Below are positions 17,769 to 26,977 of a stretch of DNA of 64,000 nt, piece by piece. Under the pieces are notes generated by a model. It saw nothing but the letters and a program-made list of their open reading frames with translations. It was not told the DNA's origin and searched no databases. A program made the translations under genes and the position numbers. The stretch's first letter is position 1, and each line of letters starts with the position of its first letter. The stretch covers positions 620,001 through 684,000 of the forward strand of contig DDFJ01000004.1 in assembly GCA_002337125.1 (NCBI GenBank), read 5' to 3'. Source of the DNA: Chitinophagaceae bacterium UBA1931 (GTDB lineage: Bacteria > Bacteroidota > Bacteroidia > Chitinophagales > Chitinophagaceae).

Positions 17769-18965
17769 ATGCACAAATTTTCTTTTGCCGTTATTGCATT
17801 TTTGCTGATAACCGGTATCACAAACGCTCAGAAACAAGAGACGAAAAACAAACCCAACCTCACTTTAAAAGTTGATGTAACCAGCATTAAGCAACCAGTT
17901 GAAAAATTATTCATCTCGTATTACAACGCTGTTGCTAAAGTTCGGTTTACCGACAGCGCTGATGTTCAAACCAACAAAATTGTACAGTTCAGCATGTCTA
18001 TTGATGAACCGTTGCTTGCTCAGCTCAGGATTGTTCCTGTAAATACCGATACATCACGCAAGGCAAGACTTATCCAGGCAAAAGATATTTATGCTATTTA
18101 TCTTGAACCGGGAACAATTGTTGTTACTGCAGTTGATTCACTCAGCAACAGCACTGTTAAAGGTTCTGCAAGTCATACAGATTACCTTTTCCTGAAAAAG
18201 AAATCATCTTCTTATGATTCTGTTTATACTTCACTGTATAAAAAATACAGCGAAGCAAGAAAAAATAAAGCAGAAACTGCTTCCATTGAAAAATCAATTG
18301 ACTCGCTGGATGAAGTCATCAAGGATAAAGTGTATGCAGCCTTTGTTAAATCAGGAAAGAAAAATTCTCCGGTTGCATTGTATGCATTATCGCAATATGC
18401 AGGCTATGCAATTGACCCGGGCAAAACAGAACCTTTATTCAATCTGCTTGATAAGAAAATAAAGAATCTTCCAACAGGAAAATCATTGCAGGAAAGAATC
18501 AACCTTGCCAAGAAAACAGAAGTTGGTCAATATGCAATTCCATTTACACAAAAAGATACTTCCGGCATTGATGTTTCATTGGCTTCATTCAAAGGCAAAT
18601 ATGTGTTGATTGATTTCTGGGCAAGCTGGTGTGGACCTTGCCGTGCAGAAAACCCGAATGTTGTTGCTGCATTTAATAAATACAAAAAATATGGCTTTAC
18701 TGTTTTGGGCGTATCACTCGACAGGCCCGATGCAAAAGAAAAATGGTTAAAAGCCATTTATGATGACAAGCTTACATGGACACATGTTTCTGACCTCAAA
18801 TTTTGGGATAATGAAGTAGCAAAAATGTATGGCATCATGGCTATTCCTCAAAACTACCTGCTGGATAAAGAAGGAAAGATTATTGCCAAAAATATCAGGG
18901 GCGAAGAATTATCAAGCAAACTGACAGAAATTTTTGAACCTGCAGGAACAGGTGGACAGAATTAA
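17769..18965 (+). CDS. TlpA-like thiol-disulfide oxidoreductase with DUF4369-like N-terminus
   Basis: The 398-residue exported protein has a signal peptide ending near NAQ, a beta-rich N-terminal domain (about 28-140, DUF4369-like), a helical linker (about 140-255), and a thioredoxin fold (about 257-390) with the redox motif W287-C-G-P-C291 and the cis-Pro loop MAIPQNYLLD. Such proteins reduce or shuffle disulfides on periplasmic or outer-membrane proteins; the partner is not known. It stands between two nearly identical hairpins and is convergent with groEL. Confidence 0.9.
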   Translation: MHKFSFAVIAFLLITGITNAQKQETKNKPNLTLKVDVTSIKQPVEKLFISYYNAVAKVRFTDSADVQTNKIVQFSMSIDEPLLAQLRIVPVNTDTSRKARLIQAKDIYAIYLEPGTIVVTAVDSLSNSTVKGSASHTDYLFLKKKSSSYDSVYTSLYKKYSEARKNKAETASIEKSIDSLDEVIKDKVYAAFVKSGKKNSPVALYALSQYAGYAIDPGKTEPLFNLLDKKIKNLPTGKSLQERINLAKKTEVGQYAIPFTQKDTSGIDVSLASFKGKYVLIDFWASWCGPCRAENPNVVAAFNKYKKYGFTVLGVSLDRPDAKEKWLKAIYDDKLTWTHVSDLKFWDNEVAKMYGIMAIPQNYLLDKEGKIIAKNIRGEELSSKLTEIFEPAGTGGQN

Positions 18966-18984
18966 TCAAAACACTTCAACCAAT

Positions 18985-19022
18985 AAAAAAACAAATCCCG
19001 TTTCATTGCTGAAACGGGATTT
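18985..19022. terminator. Shared terminator between tlpA-like gene and groEL
   Basis: A 12-bp stem AAATCCCGTTTC / GAAACGGGATTT with a six-base loop. The T-tract (six T plus ATT-rich sequence) is on the minus strand, so it chiefly terminates groEL; on the plus strand the stem follows the tlpA-like gene but lacks a T-tract. Confidence 0.8.
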
Positions 19023-19049
19023 GCATATAAAGTAGTTACTAATTCAGAA

Positions 19050-20684
19050 TTAGTATCCGCCCATACCGCCCATATCAGGAGCTGGCATGTGAGGTTCTTC
19101 TTTCTTTGGTTTATCAGCAATCACACATTCTGTTGTTAACAACATACCTGCAATTGAAGCTGCATTTTCCAAAGCTACACGGCTTACTTTAGTTGGATCA
19201 ATTACACCAGCCTTGAACATATTTTCATAAGACTCAGTGCGGGCATTGAAACCAAAATCGCCTTTACCTTCTTTAATTTTCTGAACTACAATTGATCCAT
19301 CAATACCTGCGTTTGCAGTTAATGTGCGGATTGGTTCTTCCAATGCACGACGGATAATCTGCATACCAGTTTGTTCGTCTTCAATCTGTCCACGAACTTT
19401 TGCTTCCAATGCATCCAGTGCACGGATGTAAGCAACACCACCACCAGGAACAATACCTTCTTCAACAGCAGCACGGGTTGCATGCAATGCATCATCAACA
19501 CGGTCTTTCTTCTCTTTCATTTCAACTTCAGTAGCAGCACCGATGTACAATACAGCAACACCACCTGCCAGCTTAGCTAAACGCTCCTGTAATTTTTCTT
19601 TATCGTAATCAGAAGTTGTGTTTTCAACCTGTGCTTTAATCTGGTTCACACGTGCAGTGATATCAGCTTTTTTGCCTTTACCACCAACAATTGTTGTATT
19701 GTCTTTATCAATTGTTACAGAAGATGCCTGACCTAAGTAAGACAGATCAGCATTTTCTAATTTGAAACCTTGTTCTTCGCTGATAACAGTACCTGCAGTG
19801 AGGATAGCAATATCAGTCAGCATTTCTTTTCTGCGGTCACCAAAGCCTGGAGCTTTTACAGCAGCTACTTTCAATGTACCACGGAGTTTGTTTACAACCA
19901 GTGTAGCAAGTGCTTCACCTTCCAGGTCTTCAGAAATGATTAATAAAGGACGGCCGCTTTGTGCAACTTTCTCCAGGATATGAAGAATATCTTTCATTGC
20001 AGATATCTTCTTATCGTAGATAAGGATGAATGGATTCTGCAATTCAGCTTCCATTTTTTCGCTGTTTGTAACGAAGTATGGAGAAATATAACCACGGTCG
20101 AACTGCATACCTTCCACAACATCAACAGTTGTATCAGTACCTTTTGCTTCTTCAACGGTAATTACACCTTCTTTACCAACTTTTGCAAATGCTTCTGCAA
20201 TCAGTTTACCAATTGTTTCATCGTTGTTGGCAGAGATAGAAGCAACCTGCTGAATTTTTTTGCTGTCGTTACCTACAGTTTGTGACTGAGATTTCAGGTT
20301 TGCTACAACCAGGCTTACAGCCTTATCAATACCACGTTTCAGATCCATTGGGTTTGCACCTGCAGCCACCATTTTCAAACCTTCGCTGATGATTGCTTGC
20401 GCAAGCACAGTAGCAGTAGTAGTACCATCACCAGCAATATCTGCTGTTTTAGAAGCTACTTCTTTTACCATTTGAGCACCCATGTTTTCAATGGGATCTT
20501 CCAGTTCAATTTCTTTTGCAACAGTAACACCATCTTTTGTTACCTGTGGTGCACCAAATTTCTTTTCAATAACAACGTTACGTCCTTTAGGACCGAGTGT
20601 TACTTTTACAGCGTTGGCAAGGATGTCAACACCTTTTTTCATTTTATTTCTTCCCTCAATATCAAAGAAGATTTGCTTTGCCAT
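19050..20684 (-). CDS. groEL: 60 kDa chaperonin GroEL
   Basis: The 544-residue protein is the tetradecameric chaperonin that encloses unfolded proteins with GroES in an ATP-driven cycle. The sequence shows the canonical N-terminus (IFFDIEGRNKMKKGVDILA), the ATP-binding DGTTTATVLAQ, and the flexible C-terminal tail ending GGMGGY rather than the longer GGM repeat. It is downstream of groES with a 131-nt gap that contains two small hairpins. Confidence 0.99.
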   Translation of the reverse strand: MAKQIFFDIEGRNKMKKGVDILANAVKVTLGPKGRNVVIEKKFGAPQVTKDGVTVAKEIELEDPIENMGAQMVKEVASKTADIAGDGTTTATVLAQAIISEGLKMVAAGANPMDLKRGIDKAVSLVVANLKSQSQTVGNDSKKIQQVASISANNDETIGKLIAEAFAKVGKEGVITVEEAKGTDTTVDVVEGMQFDRGYISPYFVTNSEKMEAELQNPFILIYDKKISAMKDILHILEKVAQSGRPLLIISEDLEGEALATLVVNKLRGTLKVAAVKAPGFGDRRKEMLTDIAILTAGTVISEEQGFKLENADLSYLGQASSVTIDKDNTTIVGGKGKKADITARVNQIKAQVENTTSDYDKEKLQERLAKLAGGVAVLYIGAATEVEMKEKKDRVDDALHATRAAVEEGIVPGGGVAYIRALDALEAKVRGQIEDEQTGMQIIRRALEEPIRTLTANAGIDGSIVVQKIKEGKGDFGFNARTESYENMFKAGVIDPTKVSRVALENAASIAGMLLTTECVIADKPKKEEPHMPAPDMGGMGGY

Positions 20685-20719
20685 ATTATAAGTTTTGTGT
20701 TTGTAGTTTTTTGTTTTGT

Positions 20720-20737
20720 GTTACCGGCTTGGGTAAC
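20720..20737 (-). other. Hairpin in groES-groEL intergenic RNA (groEL-proximal)
   Basis: GTTACC / GGTAAC, six base pairs with a six-base loop, about 36 nt upstream of the groEL start codon. There is no T-tract. Confidence 0.5.
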
Positions 20738-20798
20738 TTTTCTCATCTTTTGTTGCGTCGCACACTTTTACAGTTGTTTCAATATGCAACAAACATTC

Positions 20799-20814
20799 CC
20801 ACTATATGTAGTGG
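20799..20814 (-). other. Hairpin directly after groES stop
   Basis: CCACTA / TAGTGG, six base pairs with a four-base loop, starts one base after the groES stop codon. There is no T-tract, so it may be an RNA-processing or stability element rather than a terminator. Confidence 0.5.
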
Positions 20815-20815
20815 T

Positions 20816-21106
20816 TTATACGATTGCCAGGATATCACTTTCACGCATGATCAGGAGATCGTCCCCATCAATTGAAATTTCAGTACCTGCATACTTACCG
20901 TAAAGTACAGTATCGCCAACTTTTACAGTTACAGGTTCATCTTTTTTTCCGGGACCTGCAGCTACAACTGTACCACGCTGTGGTTTTTCTTTTGCTGTGT
21001 CGGGGATAATAATTCCGCCTGCGGTTTTTTCTTCAGCAGGAGCAGGCTTTACAATTACTCTGTCGTGTAAAGGGGTAACACTTACCTTCTTAGCCATAGT
21101 TGTCAA
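20816..21106 (-). CDS. groES: 10 kDa co-chaperonin GroES
   Basis: The 96-residue lid of the GroEL cage. The sequence has VTPLHDRVIVKPAPAEEKTAGGIIIPD with the mobile loop, GTVVAAGPG, and VGDTVLYGKYAGTEI. It is the first gene of the groES-groEL operon. The promoter region has a TACCTTTG box at 21150-21157 adjoining a sigma-54-like TGGCAC-N5-TCGCT element. No CIRCE element (inverted TTAGCACTC) is present, so HrcA control is not supported by sequence. Confidence 0.98.
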   Translation of the reverse strand: MTTMAKKVSVTPLHDRVIVKPAPAEEKTAGGIIIPDTAKEKPQRGTVVAAGPGKKDEPVTVKVGDTVLYGKYAGTEISIDGDDLLIMRESDILAIV

Positions 21107-21130
21107 TTTTTTGTTTTTAAATTAAATCAA

Positions 21131-21145
21131 CCCGTATTAAACGGG
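21131..21145 (-). other. Hairpin in groES 5' leader
   Basis: CCCGT / ACGGG flanking a five-base loop, 25 nt upstream of the groES start and just after the expected transcription start. Confidence 0.4.
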
Positions 21146-21149
21146 CACG

Positions 21150-21173
21150 CAAAGGTAAGCGAATACAGTGCCA
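21150..21173 (-). promoter_or_regulatory. groES promoter region: TAccTTTG box overlapping a sigma-54-like element
   Basis: On the minus strand TGGCAC-TGTAT-TCGCT (21158-21173) matches the sigma-54 pattern TGGCAC-N5-TTGCW except one base, and is directly followed by TACCTTTG (21150-21157), a -7 housekeeping box without a well-placed -33 TTG. Confidence 0.45.
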
Positions 21174-21275
21174 CGCCGTCAGAATGCGCAAAAATTGCAG
21201 AATCGGGGGTAATTAAAAGATTTCTGACAGAAAAAAGGGACAATTTTTCAGAAACCGGCAAAAGAGAGCAGACTC

Positions 21276-21782
21276 TTACATTGCATCAAAGGCACGGATC
21301 TGCCGTGGAGTTTCTGCTTTCCTATAAAAAACATGGTTCCTGTACCTGCCTTTCAGTAAAATCTTGCCTTCTTCGTATTGTGCAGGCAGGGCAAAACTCC
21401 TATCGATTGGCTCCAGGTATAATTGATAAAGGAAAAACCCTGAGTCGGCTTTGATCACCACTTTTTCATCATTCATTTTTTGTAAGCCAACTTCAAATAA
21501 TCCTTTTTCAGCAATTGCCGGAATGAGTTTCCAGGCTTTATGTTCAAACCAGGCTGTATCCCACAACACTTCATTCGATTTTGTTTCAGCAAATACCAGT
21601 ACAAGTGTAATGGGCTTAGCTGGAACCGGATCGCCTTTTTCGTTTTTCATGATCGTTCCCGGTAGCTTTTCCATGCTGAATGAAGACAGCTTTTTTACAA
21701 CTGATTTTTGTTGCGCACAGGAATAAAATGCTGTTATTAACAGTATAAACAAAGCAGCTTTTCTTAATCGTTTCCTGATCAT
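21276..21782 (-). CDS. Hypothetical lipoprotein, 168 aa
   Basis: I do not recognise the family. It starts with a positively charged, hydrophobic signal peptide and a lipobox-like ITAFYSC with Cys22. The mature part is beta-rich (ITLVLVFAETKSNEVLWDTAWF; KVVIKADSGFFLYQLYLEP), resembling small Bacteroidota carboxypeptidase-regulatory or transthyretin-like folds, but that is only a guess. It lies 49 nt downstream of the large T9SS cargo gene, with a strong terminator between them, so it may be expressed only by readthrough or from an unseen promoter. Confidence 0.7.
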   Translation of the reverse strand: MIRKRLRKAALFILLITAFYSCAQQKSVVKKLSSFSMEKLPGTIMKNEKGDPVPAKPITLVLVFAETKSNEVLWDTAWFEHKAWKLIPAIAEKGLFEVGLQKMNDEKVVIKADSGFFLYQLYLEPIDRSFALPAQYEEGKILLKGRYRNHVFYRKAETPRQIRAFDAM

Positions 21783-21794
21783 GGCTGTAATAAA

Positions 21795-21830
21795 AAAAGT
21801 TGGGCTGAATCATCAGCCCAACTTTTGATT
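21795..21830 (-). terminator. Rho-independent terminator of the 1352-aa cargo gene
   Basis: A 14-bp stem AAAAGTTGGGCTGA / TCAGCCCAACTTTT with a four-base loop; T-rich on both sides, so potentially bidirectional. Confidence 0.88.
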
Positions 21831-21831
21831 T

Positions 21832-24800
21832 TTATTGTTTAACCAGTTTAATCGTTTGTGTTTTGTTGCCGGCATCAACCCGTAGTATATACACACCTGC
21901 TGAAACCTGTCCGTTAAGCGCCATTTGCGTATAATTATCAGCACGGCCCAAATCCCATTTCTGAATCAGTTGGCCGGTATTTGTAAATAATGAAGCAGCA
22001 ACTTTTTCACGTTGCGGATTACTTACATACATCGGAATACTGAAAGAAACCGGGTTCTGCAGCACCTTCACGAAATTTTCTCTCCTGCTCACATCAAACA
22101 AACCCGAAACATTGTCTTCTGCAAGGAAGAAACGTCCGTTGCCTGAAACAGTTGCTGTAAACAGATAACCTGACCCGTAAGCAGCAGAGCTTGTTGCAAT
22201 CAATGTTGAATTGGAAATATCAGCTAAAGCTCCTGACGCAGCGGTTGTCTTCACAATTTTTAAGGTTGTTGGAGTTTTTGAAGCCACCTCTGCAGCGGTA
22301 TAATACAACCCAAGCGTGTAAGTTGCATTGCTGTTTTGTGAAACGCTGATATTATATACTTTTTGTGAACGCTGACCAGAATAGAAACTTTGCCATGTAT
22401 TACCAGCTTCGGAAATGGTTGAAGTAACACAACCAAGAGAAGCAGATGCATTACTTACACTGTTTATTACTTCCAGGAGGTTATAAAAATAATAGCTGCC
22501 GTTATTGAAAACAGATTCGGTTTTATTGCTGTTTAACGCAGTTGCGATTGGATTTCCTGAACCTGCAGTAAATGTTACAGCGATGCGTGATGCAGAAGTA
22601 TTGGATGCTGATAAAGAACATCCCGAACCTGTTGTTGCATTTGAATATGCAGCAGCGGCTACAGAAGAACCCAATGGAGAACCTACTCCGTCAACCACAT
22701 CAGGTAAAGCATCAACTGTTGCAGAACCATTATCGAAACAGAAATTAAGTACCACATTTGAAGATCCATCCCATGCAAAGGGAGCTGAAAACTGGATTGT
22801 ATTTATTCCTGAAACTGATGTATAATTTCCTGTATAGACCTGTGTAAATGCTGGACTTACAAATCCTGATGAAAGATTGCTTGATGATGTATTTCCCATT
22901 GAGACAGTAAACCCGGCAAATGGTTGTGTGCTGTTTTTGGTAGAAACATTAAAACTTAAGGCAGAAATATTACCAGCTGCTGTAATTCCGGCAGCAGTAA
23001 GCTCAGAAGCGGTGAAAAGATATTGAACTCTGAAACGTTGCATATTACTGCGAAATGGAGTTGCACTTGTCATATTTACTTCAAACGTACCAAATGGGAA
23101 ATTGCCACTAAAAGTTGGTGCAGATGGAGCAATATCATTGTCGTAAATATTAAAAGTATACGACTGACTTGATGGTGCTGCAACTGCATTTGTACCACCA
23201 CCAATAGTATAGCCAATGGTAAAGTATTCTGTATTTTCTACGTCTGCATCATTATAAATCCTGATTGTGAATGACTGATCAGCAGTTGCACCATTTGCAA
23301 AAGATAATGTAGTTGAAGGATTCGTAAAGTCGCCATTGGTAGTAATGTCATAATCTACTCCCTGGGTAGCAGTTCCTCCGGCAATATTTAAAGTAACATT
23401 AGCTGTACCTGTTGGTGCTTTATCAATATGCATTTTAACAGTATAATCTTTATAATTTCTGCAAACACTTCCCGAAGCCGATGTCACTTCTGTACCCGAC
23501 ATATAATTATAAGATGAGGCAAAACGAACATAAGGTACAGATGGTGTAAATGTAGTTGTCCATAAGCCACGGCCATGAGTTGCTGCTACAACTGTATTAT
23601 CGCTCCAGCGGTATTGAAACATATTTGTTCTTACAGAGGGGAATCCAGTGTTCTGCACCCAAACAGTTGATGAACCGTTTATATCATTCGTTTCAAATAC
23701 CCCCATATCTGTAGCAATAACAGCTTTGTCATTATCTTCCGGGAAAAACATGGCCCAACGAACAGGAATATCAGGAAGATTACCTGAAATATTTGTCCAG
23801 CCACTTGTACCACCACCAGTTGCAGACATCCAAACATGTGCTGCTCCATAGTTAGAATATGTTGCAATCAGATAATTTGCACTTGTACCTGTATTAATAC
23901 AAGAAACCGTACTTCCAGGCATGCCCGTACCTGTAATGTTTGTAGGTGTAGCTGTAGACAGATTTGCATTTGTAACTTTCACTACTTTACCATCTGTAAG
24001 TCCTAAATAAACAGCATTGTTTTCAAAAGGAGAAACTTTTAAACTCATTACACTGCCAGATGATGCAGAACTGATAGATACAGTCTTAAATGTTGAAGTT
24101 ACCGGCGCATTATCCCAACGTACATATGTACCTCCATTACCGCCCGTATACATATTGTTATTTACATCATCATAATCAGAAGGATTGATAAACTGTCCGA
24201 TACTTGATGAATAGTTTACAGCCGACCAAGAACTACCTCCATTCACACTACGCCTGTACTGGCTGTATACATAAGCACCGAATTGGTATTGCGGCTCATC
24301 CTCATCAATATGTACAAATCCGCCATCACCACCTACAACTTCTGTACTTCCAGACAATCCCGCACCATTTAATTGGTGTGTACCATTATCCTGTGCACCG
24401 GCAAGAAAATAGTTCGTTGACGTTGGGTGAATTGCACAGGAATAAAATTGTTTTATCCGAAGCCCCACATTTCTGTCTGTGAAATTATTACCATTATCAG
24501 ATGAATAAAAAATACCACCATCTGTTCCAACCAACACCTGGGTTCCGTTCCACACTACATTATGATGATCTGCATGGACATAGCTGTATACAGATCCAAT
24601 CCAACGGCTAGCCTGAGTCCACGTTATACCTCCATTAGATGACCTGTAAAAATTTAAACCACCAGCCAAAACATTATCAGGATTATTCGGATCAACGCCG
24701 ATTGCAAGATCATACCATCCCTGACCTGTATTGATGCTTGGCTCTGATGCTGTACTTGGCGGCGAAGTAAGAGTTCCAGTCCAGGTAAACCCACCGTCAG

Positions 24801-25890
24801 TTGATTTATAAATCTGTGGTGTTAACCAGCTTGAATTTGTAGGTAAAGCGTAAAGTGTGTTTCCTGAAACAGCCAACTCGCAGTTATATTGTACGTTGGA
24901 AAAAGAGGTTATAGGAGAATTCCATGTCAGTGAATCAACTGAACCGGGAGTATCAGTATAAAAATAGCCTGATTGACTGGCAGGACTGTTGTAATACCCC
25001 TTTGTTACGTGCAATCGACCTGTGTTGCTTATTCTCACATCACTGATTCTTGATCCCCTTTGAGGAGAACTTGGTGTAATCTCTGTCCAGGTAACACCAC
25101 CATCTTTTGATCTTTGCAAACCCGATCCGCTACCGAGTGTTCCTACATATACATAACCCGAGTTATCACAAACAATTTTTGAAATATTCCAGAATCCTGT
25201 TGTGCTTGGCAGCAGAGTCCATGTTACACCATGATCAGTACTTTTCCAAACCCCTCCTCCTTTCACAGCATCAACATTATAGGTTTTTTCACCCGTTCCC
25301 AAATACATCACGTTTGTGTTAGTCGGATCCTGAGCTATGCTTGCAATAGCAAGGTTGCCGATAAAATCATTAACCACAGTCCAGGTTGCAGGAGTAGCAG
25401 TGATATCTGTAGTTTTCCATAATCCGCCACTTACGCTACCCACCCAAACTGTTTTGTTTGTTGCATCTGCCAAATCAACCCATATTGCTCTTGTACGGCC
25501 ACCTGTTACTGCATTGTTAGCAGCACCACGGGTATTACCGTTACTTGGGCCAACGACATCTGAGTTTGGTCCACGTTCAGTCCATGTTAATGATGTTAAT
25601 CTGCTGTTGATCCTGCCACTTTTTTTTGCTTCATACAATTCATTATACGCATTAATTAATCGTGAAGCAGGAATATAACCAAGCTTCATATCCTTGGTCA
25701 TTAAAAATTCCATTTGCTGCGCCTGCAGAATTCCATCTTCATTTTCACCTTCCTCCTCATCTTCGCCTCTGTCATCATCGTCTTTCATAATGACTTTTGA
25801 TGATTCTGCCCTGTTAAATTTTGAAAATATAACCGTTGTAGCTGCTAAAACAAAACCAGAAGTAAGTAGTACAAGGAAAAAACGTTTCAT
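21832..25890 (-). CDS. Large secreted BNR-repeat/Calx-beta protein with T9SS sorting domain
   Basis: The 1352-residue protein has an N-terminal signal/anchor, then a very acidic run (DDDDRGEDEEEGENEDG, about residues 37-53). A beta-propeller region (about 100-790) follows, with repeated Asp-box motifs such as GVWKSTDHGVTW, LQRSKDGGVTW, IYKSTDGGFTW and FYRSSNGGITW. A Calx-beta-like unit lies at about 800-930, with its acidic DADVENTEYF motif, and two beta-sandwich segments come next. The C-terminal type IX sorting domain of about 80 residues (VLQNPV...GVYILRVDAGNKTQTIKLVKQ) ends the protein. It should be exported by the Sec and T9SS routes to the surface or medium. The function of the propeller (glycan binding or enzyme) is not determined. 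It has its own TATGTTTG box and terminator. Confidence 0.9.
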   Translation of the reverse strand: MKRFFLVLLTSGFVLAATTVIFSKFNRAESSKVIMKDDDDRGEDEEEGENEDGILQAQQMEFLMTKDMKLGYIPASRLINAYNELYEAKKSGRINSRLTSLTWTERGPNSDVVGPSNGNTRGAANNAVTGGRTRAIWVDLADATNKTVWVGSVSGGLWKTTDITATPATWTVVNDFIGNLAIASIAQDPTNTNVMYLGTGEKTYNVDAVKGGGVWKSTDHGVTWTLLPSTTGFWNISKIVCDNSGYVYVGTLGSGSGLQRSKDGGVTWTEITPSSPQRGSRISDVRISNTGRLHVTKGYYNSPASQSGYFYTDTPGSVDSLTWNSPITSFSNVQYNCELAVSGNTLYALPTNSSWLTPQIYKSTDGGFTWTGTLTSPPSTASEPSINTGQGWYDLAIGVDPNNPDNVLAGGLNFYRSSNGGITWTQASRWIGSVYSYVHADHHNVVWNGTQVLVGTDGGIFYSSDNGNNFTDRNVGLRIKQFYSCAIHPTSTNYFLAGAQDNGTHQLNGAGLSGSTEVVGGDGGFVHIDEDEPQYQFGAYVYSQYRRSVNGGSSWSAVNYSSSIGQFINPSDYDDVNNNMYTGGNGGTYVRWDNAPVTSTFKTVSISSASSGSVMSLKVSPFENNAVYLGLTDGKVVKVTNANLSTATPTNITGTGMPGSTVSCINTGTSANYLIATYSNYGAAHVWMSATGGGTSGWTNISGNLPDIPVRWAMFFPEDNDKAVIATDMGVFETNDINGSSTVWVQNTGFPSVRTNMFQYRWSDNTVVAATHGRGLWTTTFTPSVPYVRFASSYNYMSGTEVTSASGSVCRNYKDYTVKMHIDKAPTGTANVTLNIAGGTATQGVDYDITTNGDFTNPSTTLSFANGATADQSFTIRIYNDADVENTEYFTIGYTIGGGTNAVAAPSSQSYTFNIYDNDIAPSAPTFSGNFPFGTFEVNMTSATPFRSNMQRFRVQYLFTASELTAAGITAAGNISALSFNVSTKNSTQPFAGFTVSMGNTSSSNLSSGFVSPAFTQVYTGNYTSVSGINTIQFSAPFAWDGSSNVVLNFCFDNGSATVDALPDVVDGVGSPLGSSVAAAAYSNATTGSGCSLSASNTSASRIAVTFTAGSGNPIATALNSNKTESVFNNGSYYFYNLLEVINSVSNASASLGCVTSTISEAGNTWQSFYSGQRSQKVYNISVSQNSNATYTLGLYYTAAEVASKTPTTLKIVKTTAASGALADISNSTLIATSSAAYGSGYLFTATVSGNGRFFLAEDNVSGLFDVSRRENFVKVLQNPVSFSIPMYVSNPQREKVAASLFTNTGQLIQKWDLGRADNYTQMALNGQVSAGVYILRVDAGNKTQTIKLVKQ

Positions 25891-25909
25891 TTAGTTAAAG
25901 ATTTATCTT

Positions 25910-25917
25910 CAAACATA
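25910..25917 (-). promoter_or_regulatory. -7 box of the 1352-aa cargo gene
   Basis: Minus-strand TATGTTTG, a full TAnnTTTG match, 19 nt upstream of the ATG at 25890. Confidence 0.55.
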
Positions 25918-26002
25918 CCAAATAGCAGTAATATTTCCTGAATAATCTCAGGTAAAACACTGCTCAGAACGATCAAATCAAAAGGAGTTAACAGGGATTC
26001 CT

Positions 26003-26010
26003 TATCTTCG
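26003..26010 (+). promoter_or_regulatory. -7 box of nusB
   Basis: TATCTTCG followed by CAGCCC, 25 nt upstream of the ATG at 26036. Confidence 0.5.
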
Positions 26011-26035
26011 CAGCCCAAACAGTTCTTACAAACAA

Positions 26036-26962
26036 ATGATCAGCAGAAGAAATATACGGGTTAAGGTGATGCAGACGCTCTATACATGTTTTACAAGAGA
26101 GGGCGACATTACAAAAGAAGAAGCATTACGTACTTTAGACAAGCACCTTGACCAAAGCCGCCAGCTTTTTGTTTTCCTTATTCATTTTTTAACTGAAGTA
26201 TCACGCTATGCTGAGATCGATTCACGGCAGCGTGCCTCAAAACATTTACCTACTAAGGAAGATCTTAATGTAAATACCAAACTCGCCGGAAACAATGTTC
26301 TCTGGCAGATACTTGAAAACAGCTCTTACATTGCTGTTACAAAAGAAATCAAACCCGAACTGATTGATACAGGCGACTGGATAAAAAAAACCTATTCAGA
26401 GCTGGTTGAAACCGATGTGTACAAACAGTACATCAGCCGCCCGTTAAGAGAAAAGAAAGAAGAGAAAGATATTCTCGAATTCATCTTTACCGACCTGATG
26501 CTCCCCAACGATGATTTTATTTCATTCATCGAAGAAAACTTTGTGCATTGGGATGATGACTGCGAAATGATCAACGTTCTGATGCTCAGTTTAATTCAAA
26601 AACCTGCCAGCGGAGAATTTCAGCATTTCGTAACAGCTGAAAAAATGAAATTTGCAAAAGACCTTCTGATCAGTGTTATTGAAAAAGAAGAGGTTTGTAC
26701 TTCCTACATAAAAGGTAAACTGCAGAACTGGGATCCTGAACGTACTGCCGTGCTTGATATGATTTTAATGCGTATGGGCATTTGTGAGTTCCTGTTTTTT
26801 GAAACCATTCCGCCAAAAGTAACCATCAATGAATATATTGACCTGGCGAAAGATTACAGTACACCACAAAGCGGGCATTTTGTAAATGGTATTCTCGACA
26901 GTATTCACAAGGACCTTGCATCCCAGAACAAATTGCACAAGATTTCCTTTAAGAAGTCTTAG
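26036..26962 (+). CDS. nusB: Transcription antitermination factor NusB (long form)
   Basis: NusB binds boxA RNA with NusE and supports rRNA antitermination. At 308 residues this is the long Bacteroidota form, with an insert of about 150 residues compared with the roughly 140-residue E. coli protein. The N-terminal RRNIRVKVMQTLYTC and the C-terminal WDPERTAVLDMILMRMGICEFLFF...PPKVTINEYIDLAKDYSTPQSGHFVNGILD are the conserved NusB parts. It heads a rightward cluster with DUF1573, yajC, coaE and a CPBP protease. Confidence 0.93.
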   Translation: MISRRNIRVKVMQTLYTCFTREGDITKEEALRTLDKHLDQSRQLFVFLIHFLTEVSRYAEIDSRQRASKHLPTKEDLNVNTKLAGNNVLWQILENSSYIAVTKEIKPELIDTGDWIKKTYSELVETDVYKQYISRPLREKKEEKDILEFIFTDLMLPNDDFISFIEENFVHWDDDCEMINVLMLSLIQKPASGEFQHFVTAEKMKFAKDLLISVIEKEEVCTSYIKGKLQNWDPERTAVLDMILMRMGICEFLFFETIPPKVTINEYIDLAKDYSTPQSGHFVNGILDSIHKDLASQNKLHKISFKKS

Positions 26963-26977
26963 GTGGAAGCTTTCCAT

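Noticed and set aside
20397..20903. 168-codon frame antisense to groEL
   Set aside because: Shadow of the conserved chaperonin frame; rich in Phe and Cys as expected for an antisense reading.
21107..21180. CIRCE/HrcA operator upstream of groES
   Set aside because: No TTAGCACTC-type inverted repeat is present.
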